NCBI GenBank assembly: GCA_963772375.1
Contig: CAVYXG010000001.1
Coordinates: 496,001-560,000, forward strand
Source of the DNA: DATBHM01 sp963772375
Lineage (GTDB): Bacteria; Actinomycetota; UBA4738; JACQTL01
Direction of reading: 5' to 3'
Length of the DNA stretch: 64,000 nucleotides
The translations under genes were made by a program, and so were the position numbers. Numbering within the stretch: the first letter of the stretch is position 1; each line of letters starts with the position of its first letter. Below, in pieces: positions 15,448 to 25,276 of the stretch. A model generated the notes under the pieces. The model was not told the DNA's origin. It saw nothing but the letters and a program-made list of their open reading frames with translations, and ran no database searches.

Positions 15448-17064
15448 GTGGACGCACCCGACGTCATCGTGGTCGGCGCGGGAGGCGGGGGGCCCGTCGC
15501 GGCGAAGGAGCTCGCCGAACGCGGCCTGCAGGTGCTGCTGCTCGAGGCCGGGCCGTGGTTCGACCCGTCGAAGGACTTCACGCGGCTCGAGCACGACATG
15601 AGCGCGCTGATGGACGGGCGGTTCCGGTGGGGACCCGCCGACCGGTCCAGGCCACCGTGGAACCGCCGGCGCGACGGCGTGAACATCATCCTGCAGACCG
15701 CCGGCGTGGGGGGGACCACGCTCCACTACAACGCGATCTCACCGCGGGCGTTCGTCCCGAACGTCGACGCGAAGTGGCCGCTCGCCTACGCCGACCTCGT
15801 CCCCTGGTACGAACGGGTGGAGGAGTTCCTCCCGGTCACGCTGGTTCGCGACCTGGCCACGAAGGACGCGCTGTTCGCCGAGGGCTGTGAGGCCGTGGGG
15901 CTCGCCCGGAGCGAGGAACGTGACGTCTCCGGGCCCTTGTGGCGGCCGAGCCACAACGCGATCCTGCCGATCGCGGACATGTCGCCGTCGACGGACCTCT
16001 CGGCAGCCGGCGTCGAGGGCTGCACGATGTGCGGCCACTGCATCCAGGGATGTCCCAACCCCATCGCCGCCCCCCTCGAGCGCAAGGCCAAGCGGGCCAC
16101 GAACGTCTCGTACGTCCCTGCGGCGGTCGCCATCGGCAACTGCGAGGTCGTGCCGAACGCGTTCGCCGCGGCGATCCTGTTCGAGCAGGCGGCGGGATCG
16201 GACAAGCCGGCGCGGGCCCGCGGTGTCCGGTGGCGCGACACCGCGACCGGCGAGCTGCACGAGGCCGAGGCCCGCGTGGTGGTGATGGCCGGCGGTTCCA
16301 TCGAGAACCCCCGCCTGTGGCTCAACTCCGGCCTGCCGAACTCCCACGACGCGGTGGGGCGGCGGCTCACCACCCACCTCCAGGACGTGGTGACCGGATT
16401 CTTCGACCGGGACGTCCACCCCGACGTGGGCCAGGTCACGATGGCCCGGGCGGACTTCCCGGGGTACGGAACCATGTTCACGCAGGGGTACGGGCCGCAG
16501 GCGTTCTCGGTGGTCACCTCGGGCTTCGGGGCGGGCACCTGGGACCGGCCAGACCCGGACGAGCCGTGGAACACGCAGGGGCGGTTCTGGGGCGAGGAGG
16601 CCCAGCGGCGGAACGGCGAATACGCACGGACGCTGTCCGTCGTCCTCAGCACGAACGACGAGTCCCACCCGGACAACCGCGTCACGCTGGCCGACGACTG
16701 GCCGGCCGACGAGCACGGCCCGGTCCCCAAGGTGATCTACCACGCGACGCCCGCGTCGCAGGAACGGCAGACGTGGCTCGCCCGCAAGGCGGTCGAGATC
16801 CTGTGCGCCGCCGGCGCGCGGACCACCCACCGGACGAACGTCGTCCAGACCGTCCTGATGACGCACATCATGGGCACGATGCGGATGGGGAACGACCCCG
16901 CGTCGAGCGTGATCGACGCCTCGTGCGAGGCCCACGAGGTCGAACGACTCTACGTGGCGGACACGAGCGTGCTCCCGGGAGTCGGGGGCGCCAACCCCAC
17001 GCTCACCGCCCAGGCCCTCTCGGCCCGGACGGCCACCCTGGTCGCCCGGCGCCACTTCGGGTAG
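15448..17064 (+). CDS. GMC-family FAD-dependent oxidoreductase
   Basis: 538 residues with an N-terminal FAD-binding motif (VIVVGAGGGGPVAAKELAERG, the Gly-rich loop at residues 6-14) and the GMC C-terminal block HIMGTMRMG...VLPGVGGANPTLTAQALSART that holds the active-site His/Asn region. Between them a Cys cluster CTMCGHCIQGCPNP (about residues 191-204) looks ferredoxin-like, as in long-chain alcohol oxidase-type members. The substrate is unknown (alcohol, sterol or sugar). It forms a pair with the preceding small subunit. GTG start, three bases after the partner's stop. Confidence 0.9.
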   Translation: MDAPDVIVVGAGGGGPVAAKELAERGLQVLLLEAGPWFDPSKDFTRLEHDMSALMDGRFRWGPADRSRPPWNRRRDGVNIILQTAGVGGTTLHYNAISPRAFVPNVDAKWPLAYADLVPWYERVEEFLPVTLVRDLATKDALFAEGCEAVGLARSEERDVSGPLWRPSHNAILPIADMSPSTDLSAAGVEGCTMCGHCIQGCPNPIAAPLERKAKRATNVSYVPAAVAIGNCEVVPNAFAAAILFEQAAGSDKPARARGVRWRDTATGELHEAEARVVVMAGGSIENPRLWLNSGLPNSHDAVGRRLTTHLQDVVTGFFDRDVHPDVGQVTMARADFPGYGTMFTQGYGPQAFSVVTSGFGAGTWDRPDPDEPWNTQGRFWGEEAQRRNGEYARTLSVVLSTNDESHPDNRVTLADDWPADEHGPVPKVIYHATPASQERQTWLARKAVEILCAAGARTTHRTNVVQTVLMTHIMGTMRMGNDPASSVIDASCEAHEVERLYVADTSVLPGVGGANPTLTAQALSARTATLVARRHFG

Positions 17065-17257
17065 TCGCGTCGTTCGTCCGGCGCAACGGGCGGTCGGATC
17101 GCAGGAGACGCACCATCAGCACGACCGCGACGACGACCACCGCGAGCACCACGAGCACGAGCGGATCGGCGAACCACGGCGGTCCGACGACGTCGTTGCA
17201 GGGCGCGTAGGGGTGCTTCGGATCGAGCGTGCAGCTGGCGAGCACACCCGGCACCAT
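17003..17257 (-). CDS. Small single-pass membrane protein
   Basis: 84 residues: a short N-terminal part with two Cys (ASCTLDPKHPYAPC), a strong membrane helix at about 33-50 (VLVVLAVVVVAVVLMV) and a basic tail. It follows the secreted Cys-rich gene by ten bases on the same strand and shares its topology type. The last 62 bases overlap the convergent GMC gene, which weakens the call. No family recognised. Confidence 0.45.
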   Translation of the reverse strand: MVPGVLASCTLDPKHPYAPCNDVVGPPWFADPLVLVVLAVVVVAVVLMVRLLRSDRPLRRTNDATTRSGAGRPGWPSGPRGPGR

Positions 17258-17267
17258 CACATCGACA

Positions 17268-17831
17268 TCATCCGCCGGGCGACGTCCCGGGTCCAGAGCG
17301 TCCCCGGCGCCGGGCCGCCACGACGATCGCCGCCACCAGGATGGCGAAGGCGATGACGGTGAACACGACCAGCCAGACCGAGAGGGGGCGATGCAGTCCG
17401 GTGACCGGCCGGTGGAACCCACGCGTGCCGGGCCCGAGCCCGTAGGCGTCCGGGTCGATGTCCCCCCGGACCGGCGCGCCACAGATCCCCGCCGACAGGG
17501 TTCCGTTCGACCCGAACGCGAACACCGTGTAGCGACGGTCCACGACGAAGTCGAACCCGCAGTCCCCTCCCCCGCGGCCGGTCTGCACGTCGATGGACGG
17601 GTTCACCGGCCCCCGGTAGACGGTGTCGACGTCGAAGTTCACCAGGCGGCCGCCCTGGTCGTCGGTGATCCGGGCCACCGTCCCCGTGAACACCGCGCCG
17701 GCCGCGTGGGCCAGGCGCGGCTTGGAGAACAGGGCGCACGAGCACGCCCACGCGGGCTTCGAGGCGAGCGGCACGAGCGTCGCCGAGAGCACCGCCACCG
17801 CCACCAGGCGACGCAGCACGGCTCGGCGCAC
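17268..17831 (-). CDS. Secreted/membrane-anchored Cys-rich protein (netrin/TIMP-like N-domain)
   Basis: 187 residues: a signal peptide (RRLVAVAVLSATLVPLASKP), then an immediate CSC motif and AGAVFTGTVARITDD, which resembles the netrin/TIMP-like fold seen in secreted bacterial proteins, with more Cys at CGFDF and GICG. A C-terminal helix (WLVVFTVIAFAILVAAIVVAA) and a basic tail anchor it. The mature protein would sit outside the membrane. The GTG at 17831 lies 11 bases after the stop of the molybdopterin oxidoreductase gene. Ligand and role unknown. Confidence 0.7.
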   Translation of the reverse strand: MRRAVLRRLVAVAVLSATLVPLASKPAWACSCALFSKPRLAHAAGAVFTGTVARITDDQGGRLVNFDVDTVYRGPVNPSIDVQTGRGGGDCGFDFVVDRRYTVFAFGSNGTLSAGICGAPVRGDIDPDAYGLGPGTRGFHRPVTGLHRPLSVWLVVFTVIAFAILVAAIVVAARRRGRSGPGTSPGG

Positions 17832-17842
17832 GACGACCGTGC

Positions 17843-18466
17843 TTAGGGCTGCGTCTCCGCGCCCGGGCCCTCCTGGTACGAGTACCGCTCCTCGGGCCAG
17901 GGGTCGGCGTGGATGTGATAGCCGCGGACCTCCCAGAACCCCCGCCGGTTGTGGTCGGTGAACTCGAGTCCCCGCAGCCACTTCGCGCTCTTCCACGCAT
18001 ACCGCTCCGGAACCACGAGGCGCAGCGGGTAGCCGTGCTCGGCCGTGAGGTCCTCGCCGCCGTGCGCCCACGCCACCAGGACGTCGTCCTCCTCCATCGC
18101 CTGCAGTGAGAGGTTCGACGTGTAGCCGTAGTCGCAGTGGGCGATGACCCACTGGGCCTCGGGCTTCGGCTTCGCCATCTCGAGCAGCGTCCGGAACGCC
18201 ACCCCGTGCCACGTGTTGTCGAGCGTCGACCAGCCGGTCACGCAGTGCATGTCGGCCGTGACGTCCGCGTTCGGCAGGGCCTTGAGCTCGGCGTACGTCA
18301 GGGTGATCGGGTTCTCGACCAGGCCCTCGACCGTGAGGTCCCATTCGGCCTCGTCGAACTTGGGGATCGGGCCGTAGTGCAGGACCGGCCAACCCCGCAC
18401 CAGGCGGTTGCCCGGCGGGACCCGCTTGGCCTGGTCCTCGGAGACCTTCGGTCCGAACAGCTTCAT
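17843..18466 (-). CDS. Molybdopterin-dependent oxidoreductase (sulfite oxidase/YedY family)
   Basis: 207-residue single-domain SUOX-fold protein. The Mo-ligand Cys75 lies in ADMHCVTGWS; VEGLVENPITLTYAELKALP, GVAFRTLL, HGGEDLTAEHGYPLRLVVPERYAWKSAKW and the YHIHADPWPEERY end are typical. There is no Tat signal or heme domain, so it probably works in the cytoplasm with an unknown partner. It starts five bases after the threonine aldolase stop and is followed by the secreted protein gene, giving a four-gene minus-strand run. Confidence 0.9.
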   Translation of the reverse strand: MKLFGPKVSEDQAKRVPPGNRLVRGWPVLHYGPIPKFDEAEWDLTVEGLVENPITLTYAELKALPNADVTADMHCVTGWSTLDNTWHGVAFRTLLEMAKPKPEAQWVIAHCDYGYTSNLSLQAMEEDDVLVAWAHGGEDLTAEHGYPLRLVVPERYAWKSAKWLRGLEFTDHNRRGFWEVRGYHIHADPWPEERYSYQEGPGAETQP

Positions 18467-18471
18467 CTCGC

Positions 18472-19536
<1,065 letters not shown>

Positions 19537-19571
19537 GGCATGCTCCCCGGGGTCCGTGCAGGTCGCGTCAG

Positions 19572-19577
19572 TATATT
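19572..19577 (+). promoter_or_regulatory. -10 box (TATATT) in the divergent region
   Basis: TATATT is the only AT-rich hexamer in the 74 bp between the threonine aldolase and reductase genes. It lies 33 bases before the reductase start. The reverse strand reads AATATA, so it more likely serves the plus-strand gene. Confidence 0.4.
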
Positions 19578-19610
19578 GGCGTCCGTGCCTGTCGCCGTCG
19601 GGGCCGTCGC

Positions 19611-20570
19611 GTGCGCATCCTGATCGCCGGGACCGGCGGGGTGGGCGGCTACTACGGCGCCCGGCTCGCCGCGGCCGGCAACGAGGTCACGTTCCTGGCC
19701 CGGGGGGCCATGCTCGACGCGCTCCGACGGAGGGGCCTGGAGGTGCGGGCCGACCTCGGCGACGTTCGCATCCAGCACGTGGACGCCGCCGAGCGGGCCG
19801 ACCCGGCCCGGGCGCCGGTCGACGCGGTGCTCGTCACGGTGAAGACCTACGACACCGCCGGGATCGCCGAGACGTTGGCCTCCGCCATCGGCGACGGGAC
19901 CATGGTGTGCTCCCTGCAGAACGGCGTCGACGGCGAGTCCTTCCTGCGGGGGCGGTTCCCCTCGGCCGTGATCCTCGGCGGGACGGGCCAGATCGAGGCG
20001 TTCGTCGCGGAACCCGGCATCGTGGTCCAGCGGGGACCTCAGTCGAACGTCGCCATCGGGGCGTTCACGGCAAGGGAACGCCCAGCCGCCGAACGCCTCG
20101 GGGGCGCGTTCGAGGGGACGGGAGTGCCCGTCGCTGTTGTGGACGACATCGTGGCCGAGCTCTGGCGCAAGCTGGTCGTGATCGCCGGGCTGGGGGTCAC
20201 CGCGTTCGCCCGGGTGGGCATGGGCGTCGTGCTCGGAGATCCCGAGCTCCGAACCATGTTCCGGTCGCTCCTCGACGAGTCGGAGGCCGTCGCCCGGGCA
20301 CACGGCATCGCGGTTCCGGAGCACATCGCCGCGATGGTGTTCGCGTACGCGTCGAACACACTCGAACCGACGTTCATGACGTCGATGGCTCGAGACGTGG
20401 AGCGTGGCCGGCCGCTCGAGATCGAGTCCCTGAACGGCGCCGTGGTCCGCTACGGCCGGTCCGCGGGGGTGCCGACCCCCGCGAACGAGCGGGTCACGAA
20501 CGCGCTGCTCCCGCTCCACCGGGCGGCCGTCGCTGCGCGGCGGAGCGCATCCCGGGCGGCCCGCCAGTGA
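19611..20570 (+). CDS. panE: 2-dehydropantoate 2-reductase family protein
   Basis: 319 residues with an N-terminal NADP-binding Rossmann loop (RILIAGTGGVGGYYGARLAAAG), VKTYDTAGIAETL, the SLQNGVDGE motif holding the conserved Asn, and a C-terminal ApbA helical domain with the conserved Lys in ELWRKLVVIAG and PTFMTSMARDVERGRPLEIE. The expected reaction is NADPH reduction of ketopantoate to pantoate for CoA synthesis. No panB/panC gene is adjacent and the family includes other ketoacid reductases. GTG start at 19611; GGGG lies upstream. Confidence 0.82.
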   Translation: MRILIAGTGGVGGYYGARLAAAGNEVTFLARGAMLDALRRRGLEVRADLGDVRIQHVDAAERADPARAPVDAVLVTVKTYDTAGIAETLASAIGDGTMVCSLQNGVDGESFLRGRFPSAVILGGTGQIEAFVAEPGIVVQRGPQSNVAIGAFTARERPAAERLGGAFEGTGVPVAVVDDIVAELWRKLVVIAGLGVTAFARVGMGVVLGDPELRTMFRSLLDESEAVARAHGIAVPEHIAAMVFAYASNTLEPTFMTSMARDVERGRPLEIESLNGAVVRYGRSAGVPTPANERVTNALLPLHRAAVAARRSASRAARQ

Positions 20571-20580
20571 CGGATCGGAT

Positions 20581-21363
20581 TCAGTCCGCGACGACGCCGG
20601 AGAACCCCATCCGGCGTGAGATCGCGGTGGCGGCATCGACGAGCAGCCGGCCCAGTCGGGCCACGTCCTCGGGCCGGACCCGGAACGCGGGCCCGGACAC
20701 CGACAGGGCCGCCGCCACCCGGCGGTCCGGCCCCCGGATCGGCGCCGCCACGGCGTTCAGCCCGTCCTCGAGCTCCTCGAACGTCTGCGCGTAGCCCCGC
20801 TCGCGAACCGCGGCCATCTGATCCGCCAGCTCCCGCGGGTCCACGATCGTCCGCGTCGTGCACGCGGCGAACGGCCCGCGGAGCAGCCGGTCGCGCTCGG
20901 CCGGCTCGGCGAACGCCGCCAGGACCTTGCCGGCCGCGGTCGCGTGGAGCGGGGTTCGGCGTCCGACCCAGCTGACGCTCACGATGGAGCGCGCGCCGGA
21001 GGCCTGGTCGAGGTAGATCACCTCGGCCCCGGACAGGACGCCGATGTTCACCGTCTCGCGGGTCCGCTCGGCGAGGTCCTCGACGACCGGGTGCGCGATC
21101 CGCACCAGGTCGAGGCCGGCCATCGCCGCCCCCGCCAGGGCCACCAGCCGGAACCCCACCCGGTACCGGTCCGAGTGCGGGTCGCGTTCGACGAACCCGT
21201 GTTCCGCGAGGGTGGCGGCGAGGCGCGACGCGGTCGCCTTGTGGACGCCGAGGCGCCGACCCAGGTCGGTGACTCCCAACTCGCCCGCCTCCGCGATGAG
21301 CTCGATCGCGCGAAGGGCGCGCGAGACCGACTGGAGTCCGACCTTGGCGCCATCGTCTGCCAT
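20581..21363 (-). CDS. IclR-family transcriptional regulator
   Basis: 260 residues. N-terminal winged HTH (about 10-70: LQSVSRALRAIELIAEAG, VTDLGRRLGVHKATASRLAATL) and C-terminal effector domain (about 85-255: ETVNIGVLSGAEVIYLDQ, TPLHATAAGKVLAA, RERGYAQTFEELEDGLNAVAAPI). It is divergent from the dimethylglycine-dehydrogenase-like gene, its likely target, and converges on panE. Repeated GCGCAAC/GGTTGC words in the shared 240-bp region could be operators. Confidence 0.92.
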   Translation of the reverse strand: MADDGAKVGLQSVSRALRAIELIAEAGELGVTDLGRRLGVHKATASRLAATLAEHGFVERDPHSDRYRVGFRLVALAGAAMAGLDLVRIAHPVVEDLAERTRETVNIGVLSGAEVIYLDQASGARSIVSVSWVGRRTPLHATAAGKVLAAFAEPAERDRLLRGPFAACTTRTIVDPRELADQMAAVRERGYAQTFEELEDGLNAVAAPIRGPDRRVAAALSVSGPAFRVRPEDVARLGRLLVDAATAISRRMGFSGVVAD

Positions 21364-21432
21364 CGCGCAACCGCCGTGCCGAGAGCGCAACACCGTAGCC
21401 AGGCGCGCCGCGCCGGTCAACGGCCGGGAGCC

Positions 21433-21471
21433 GGTTGCAGACTGCGCATCCCGCGGCTCGACAACGCAACC
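21433..21471. promoter_or_regulatory. Candidate IclR operator region (GGTTGC...GCAACC)
   Basis: GGTTGC (21433-21438) and GCAACC (21466-21471) form a widely spaced inverted repeat. Further GCGCAAC copies lie near 21366 and 21386 next to the iclR start. Position between the divergent regulator and its probable target is the main support; the words are short. Confidence 0.3.
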
Positions 21472-21602
21472 CGCGAGGCACGACGTTCGCCGGACGGCCG
21501 GGTTTCCGGCGGCCAGGGGCGAGCGGTAGGGTTCGCCCGTTCGAGCGGTTCGGGGAACGAGGACGAGCCCGGCGCGCCGGGTTCGGGGGAGGTCAGGTCG
21601 GC

Positions 21603-23135
21603 ATGGCGACGGTCCCGCCACGGGCGAACGTGGTCGTGGTCGGAGGGGGCATCGTGGGCAACTCGATGGCCCACCAGCTCGCGCTGCAGGGCTGGACCGA
21701 CATCGTGCTCCTCGACAAGGGCCCGTTCCCCAACCCGGGCGGCTCGACGGGGCACGCCTCGAACTTCATCTTCCTGGTGGACCACTCGAAGGAGATGACC
21801 GCGTTCACCCTGGACAGCGTCCGCCAGTATCGGGAGCTCGGGGTGTTCACCGAATGCGGCGGGATCGAGGTGGCCCGCACGCCGGAGCGGATGGAGGAGC
21901 TCAAGCGGCGGGTCGCCTCCGGCACGTCCTGGGGCATCGAGGGCATGGAGCTGCTCACGCCGGCGGAGGTCAAGGAGCGGGTCCCGTTCATCGACGACTC
22001 GGTGATCCTCGGCGGGTTCTTCACGCCGGGGGTGGGCGTGGTGGACTCGCTGCGCCCGGGAACCCTGATGCGCGAGCGGTGGATCGCGGCGGGCGTGCTC
22101 ACGGTCGCCGGGAACGTCGAGGTCACGGGCGTCGACGCCCTGGACGGCCACGTCCGGGGGGTGCGGACGGACCGGGGCGACGTCCGCGCGGACACCGTGG
22201 TGATCGCCTGCGGCATCTGGAGCCCGCGGATCGCGGCCATGGCGGGCTCGTCGATCCCGCTCACGCCCGCGGTCCACCAGATGATCGACATCGGTCCGGT
22301 ACCCCTGTTCACGGAGACGACCGGCGAGATCGCGTTCCCCATCGTCCGCGACGTGGACACCAACATGTACGAACGCCAGAACGGCGGCGACTTCGAGATC
22401 GGGTCGTATGCGCACCGCGCCATCCTCATGGGGCCAGACGAGATCCCCTCGATCGAGGAGTCGTCCCTGTCCCCGACGCAGCTCCCCTTCACCGCGGAGG
22501 ACTTCGACCCCCAGATGGAGCAGGCCCTCGAGCTGTTCCCGGAGATCGTCGGGGACGAGCGGATCGGCATCCGCCATTCCATCAACGGACTGCTGTCGCT
22601 CACCCCGGACGGCATGCCGATCCTGGGCGAGACCGCCGAGTGCAAGGGGCTGTGGTCCGCCGCCGCGATCTGGATCAAGGAGGCGCCCGGCATCGCGCAG
22701 GCGGTCGTCGAGTGGATGACGACCGGGTGCCCCGAGATCGACGTCCACGCGTCCGACATCGCCCGGTTCTGGCCGCATCAGCAGTCGCCGACGCACGTCA
22801 AGGCGCGGTCGGCCGAGGGCTACAACAAGACATACGGCATCGTGCACCCGGCCGAGCAGTGGGCTTCGAACCGGAACGTCCGGTTGAGCCCGTTCAACGA
22901 ACGCGAACGCGAGCTCGGGGCGGTGTTCATCGAGACGGCGGGGTGGGAGCGGCCGAACTGGTACGAGTCGAACGCGCCGCTCCTCGAGCGATACGGCGAT
23001 CGGGTCATGCCCCGCGAGGCCGAGTGGGAGTCGCGGTGGTGGTCGCCCATCGTGAACGCCGAACACCTCGCCCTCCGCGGACGTCCTTGCGGTTCAGCTC
23101 CACGATCTGGAGCTTCGACAGCAGGAGGTCCGTGA
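21603..23135 (+). CDS. Dimethylglycine/sarcosine dehydrogenase-like flavoprotein, C-terminally truncated
   Basis: 510 residues. N-terminal FAD loop (VVVVGGGIVGNSMAHQLAL), STGHASNF, the DAO fold (about 8-400) and the FAO_M region up to WERPNWYESNAPLLERYGDR...EWESRWWSPIVNAEHLALR. Full-length relatives are near 800 residues and continue with a folate-binding GcvT domain; here similarity stops at about residue 492 (base about 23,078) and an 18-residue unrelated tail follows. The GcvT folate domain is missing altogether. Start ATG at 21603 after GGGGAGGTC. Divergent from an IclR regulator. Confidence 0.85.
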   Translation: MATVPPRANVVVVGGGIVGNSMAHQLALQGWTDIVLLDKGPFPNPGGSTGHASNFIFLVDHSKEMTAFTLDSVRQYRELGVFTECGGIEVARTPERMEELKRRVASGTSWGIEGMELLTPAEVKERVPFIDDSVILGGFFTPGVGVVDSLRPGTLMRERWIAAGVLTVAGNVEVTGVDALDGHVRGVRTDRGDVRADTVVIACGIWSPRIAAMAGSSIPLTPAVHQMIDIGPVPLFTETTGEIAFPIVRDVDTNMYERQNGGDFEIGSYAHRAILMGPDEIPSIEESSLSPTQLPFTAEDFDPQMEQALELFPEIVGDERIGIRHSINGLLSLTPDGMPILGETAECKGLWSAAAIWIKEAPGIAQAVVEWMTTGCPEIDVHASDIARFWPHQQSPTHVKARSAEGYNKTYGIVHPAEQWASNRNVRLSPFNERERELGAVFIETAGWERPNWYESNAPLLERYGDRVMPREAEWESRWWSPIVNAEHLALRGRPCGSAPRSGASTAGGP

Positions 23136-23517
23136 CGTCCAGGGTGTGCGGCATCCGGTCGATGCGGTCACGGAACTCGAGGACGTGGCACATGTTCAGC
23201 CGGTCGACGATGACGTCGACGCTCACCTTGCCGTCGGGCGTCCGGAAGTACATCTGGCGGTCGCCGTGGAGGGTGTTGAACCGGTGGTCGCCGAGGAACC
23301 CCAGCCCGTCGAGGAACTCGATCACCTGCCGCTTGGCCGTCGACACCGAGGCGAAGTCCATGTCCTGATCGACGCGCGCGCGGTGCGGATACATCGGGCA
23401 CAGCATGCGCACGGCCTGCCCGCCCAGGAGCTTCAGCGGCACACCGCGCTCGTTCGCCCTGGTGACGACCTCCACGGACTGGCCGAAGGCCTCCTCGTCG
23501 GCCCCTTCGTGTTCCAT
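23005..23517 (-). CDS. Nucleotidyltransferase-like (AbiEii/MNT-like) protein, C-terminally disrupted
   Basis: 170 residues. PLKLLGGQAVRM, a conserved DQDMDFASV region and VSVDVIVDRLNM resemble nucleotidyltransferases of the AbiEii/minimal NTase type, with LLLSKLQIVELNRKDV near the usual end of the core. From base about 23,080 onward the tail (RGGRGVRRSRWATTTATPTR) is the antisense of the flavoprotein gene and looks unrelated. The normal C-terminal helix after the KD motif is therefore lost. Activity and substrate are unknown; it could be a remnant. Confidence 0.6.
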   Translation of the reverse strand: MEHEGADEEAFGQSVEVVTRANERGVPLKLLGGQAVRMLCPMYPHRARVDQDMDFASVSTAKRQVIEFLDGLGFLGDHRFNTLHGDRQMYFRTPDGKVSVDVIVDRLNMCHVLEFRDRIDRMPHTLDVTDLLLSKLQIVELNRKDVRGGRGVRRSRWATTTATPTRPRGA

Positions 23518-23596
23518 CGACGCCGGACGTTACTCCAGCGCCCCGCGAGTGGGATAGTCCGTGGGTTCGGGACGACGGGCGCGGGGGGTTGATGCG

Positions 23597-25267
23597 ATGA
23601 AGACGGGACTCGAGATCGCGCAGGAGGCGACGCTCCGCCCCATCGAGGAGGTCGCCGCGTCCGCCGGCCTGGAACCCTCCGAGGTCGAGCCGTACGGCCG
23701 GTTCAAGGCCAAGGTCGACCTCGCCGTCCTCGACCGCCTCGCCTCCCGGCCCGACGGGCGCCTGATCATCGTCACCGCCATCACGCCAACGAAGGCCGGC
23801 GAGGGCAAGACCACCACGGCGATCGGCCTCACGCAGGGCCTCGGCCACGTCGGGCGCAGCGTGATGCTGTGCATGCGCGAGCCGTCGGTGGGCCCGGTGT
23901 TCGGGGTCAAGGGCGGGGGGACCGGCGGCGGGTACGCCCAGGTGCTCCCGATGGAGGACATCAACCTCCACCTGAACGGCGACTTCCACGCGGTGACCGC
24001 CGCGCACAACCTCCTGGCCGCGGCGCTCGACGCGTCGATCTACAACGACAACCCGCTCGAGGTGGAGGCGCGTTCGATCACGTGGCCCCGGACGCTCGAC
24101 GTGAACGACCGGGCTCTGCGGGACATCATCATCGGCCTCGGCGGAACGGCGCACGGCGTCCCCCGGGAGTCGGGGTTCGTCATCACGGCCGCCTCCGAGC
24201 TGATGGCGCTCCTGGGGCTCTCGACGGACATGGCCGACCTCCGGCGCCGCCTCGGCCGGCTCGTGGTCGCGGAGACGCGGCGCAAGCAACCGGTGACGGC
24301 GGAGGACCTCAAGGTGGCCGGCGCCATGACCGTGCTGATGAAGGACGCGATCCGCCCCAACCTGGTCCAGACGATCGAGGGCCAACCGACGCTCATCCAC
24401 ACCGGGCCGTTCGGGAACATCGCGACCGGCAACAACTCGATCCTCGCCGACCGCGTCGGGCTGAAGCTGGCCGACTACGTGGTCACCGAGGCCGGGTTCG
24501 GCTCGGACCTGGGGTTCGAGAAGTTCGCCCACATCGTGTGCCGGTACGGCACCCTTCGGCCCGCCGCCGCCGTGTTGGTGGCGACCGTGCGCGCGCTGAA
24601 GTCGCACGGCGGCGTGGCCGACGCCGACCTCGGGACCCGGGACGACGCGGCGCTCGCCCGCGGGGCCGAGAACCTGGCCGCCCACATCGACATCGTGCGG
24701 ACGTTCCGCATCCCGGTCGTCGTGTCGATCAACCGGTTCCACACGGACACCGACGCGGAGGTCGAGCTGCTGGCCAGCCTGGCCCGCGACGCCGGCGCGC
24801 AGCGCGTGGTCGTCAACGAAGGGTTCGAGAGGGGCGGCGCCGGCTCGGTCGACCTCGCGAACGCCGTGGTGGAGGCCGCGGAGCCCGAGAGCACGTTCGC
24901 CCCGCTCAATCCACCGGGCCTGCAGATCAAGGCCCAGATCGAACGCATCGCCACGAGCCTGTACGGCGCCGAGGGAGTCGACTACACCAGGGAGGCCGAC
25001 CAGCGGCTGTCCCGCCTCGACGACCTCGGCCTCGGCGAGCTCCCCGTGTGCATGGCCAAGACGCACATGTCGCTCTCCCACGACCCCTCGCAGCGGGGGC
25101 GCCCGAAGGGGTTCCGGCTGCCGATCCGCAACGTCTACGCCTCGGTGGGCGCGGGCTTCGCGGTGGCGCTGTGCGGCGACATCATGCTGATGCCCGGGCT
25201 GGGGCGGTCGCCGGCGTTCGCCAACGTGGACGTCGACGAGCACGGCCGGACGGTCGGGCTGTTCTAG
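23597..25267 (+). CDS. fhs: Formate--tetrahydrofolate ligase
   Basis: ATP-dependent synthesis of 10-formyl-THF from formate. 556 residues, normal length, with the P-loop PTKAGEGKTTT, MREPSVGPVFGVKGGG, DINLHLNGDFHA, the VNDRALRDIIIGLGG block, HTGPFGNIATGNNS, TEAGFGSDLGFEKF and the C-terminal GDIMLMPGLGRSPA. It feeds purine and one-carbon metabolism and could work with the glycine/threonine and dimethylglycine-type genes upstream. The ATG at 23597 follows a GGGGGG stretch; the in-frame ATG at 23561 has none. Confidence 0.96.
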   Translation: MKTGLEIAQEATLRPIEEVAASAGLEPSEVEPYGRFKAKVDLAVLDRLASRPDGRLIIVTAITPTKAGEGKTTTAIGLTQGLGHVGRSVMLCMREPSVGPVFGVKGGGTGGGYAQVLPMEDINLHLNGDFHAVTAAHNLLAAALDASIYNDNPLEVEARSITWPRTLDVNDRALRDIIIGLGGTAHGVPRESGFVITAASELMALLGLSTDMADLRRRLGRLVVAETRRKQPVTAEDLKVAGAMTVLMKDAIRPNLVQTIEGQPTLIHTGPFGNIATGNNSILADRVGLKLADYVVTEAGFGSDLGFEKFAHIVCRYGTLRPAAAVLVATVRALKSHGGVADADLGTRDDAALARGAENLAAHIDIVRTFRIPVVVSINRFHTDTDAEVELLASLARDAGAQRVVVNEGFERGGAGSVDLANAVVEAAEPESTFAPLNPPGLQIKAQIERIATSLYGAEGVDYTREADQRLSRLDDLGLGELPVCMAKTHMSLSHDPSQRGRPKGFRLPIRNVYASVGAGFAVALCGDIMLMPGLGRSPAFANVDVDEHGRTVGLF

Positions 25268-25276
25268 CCTGGACCG

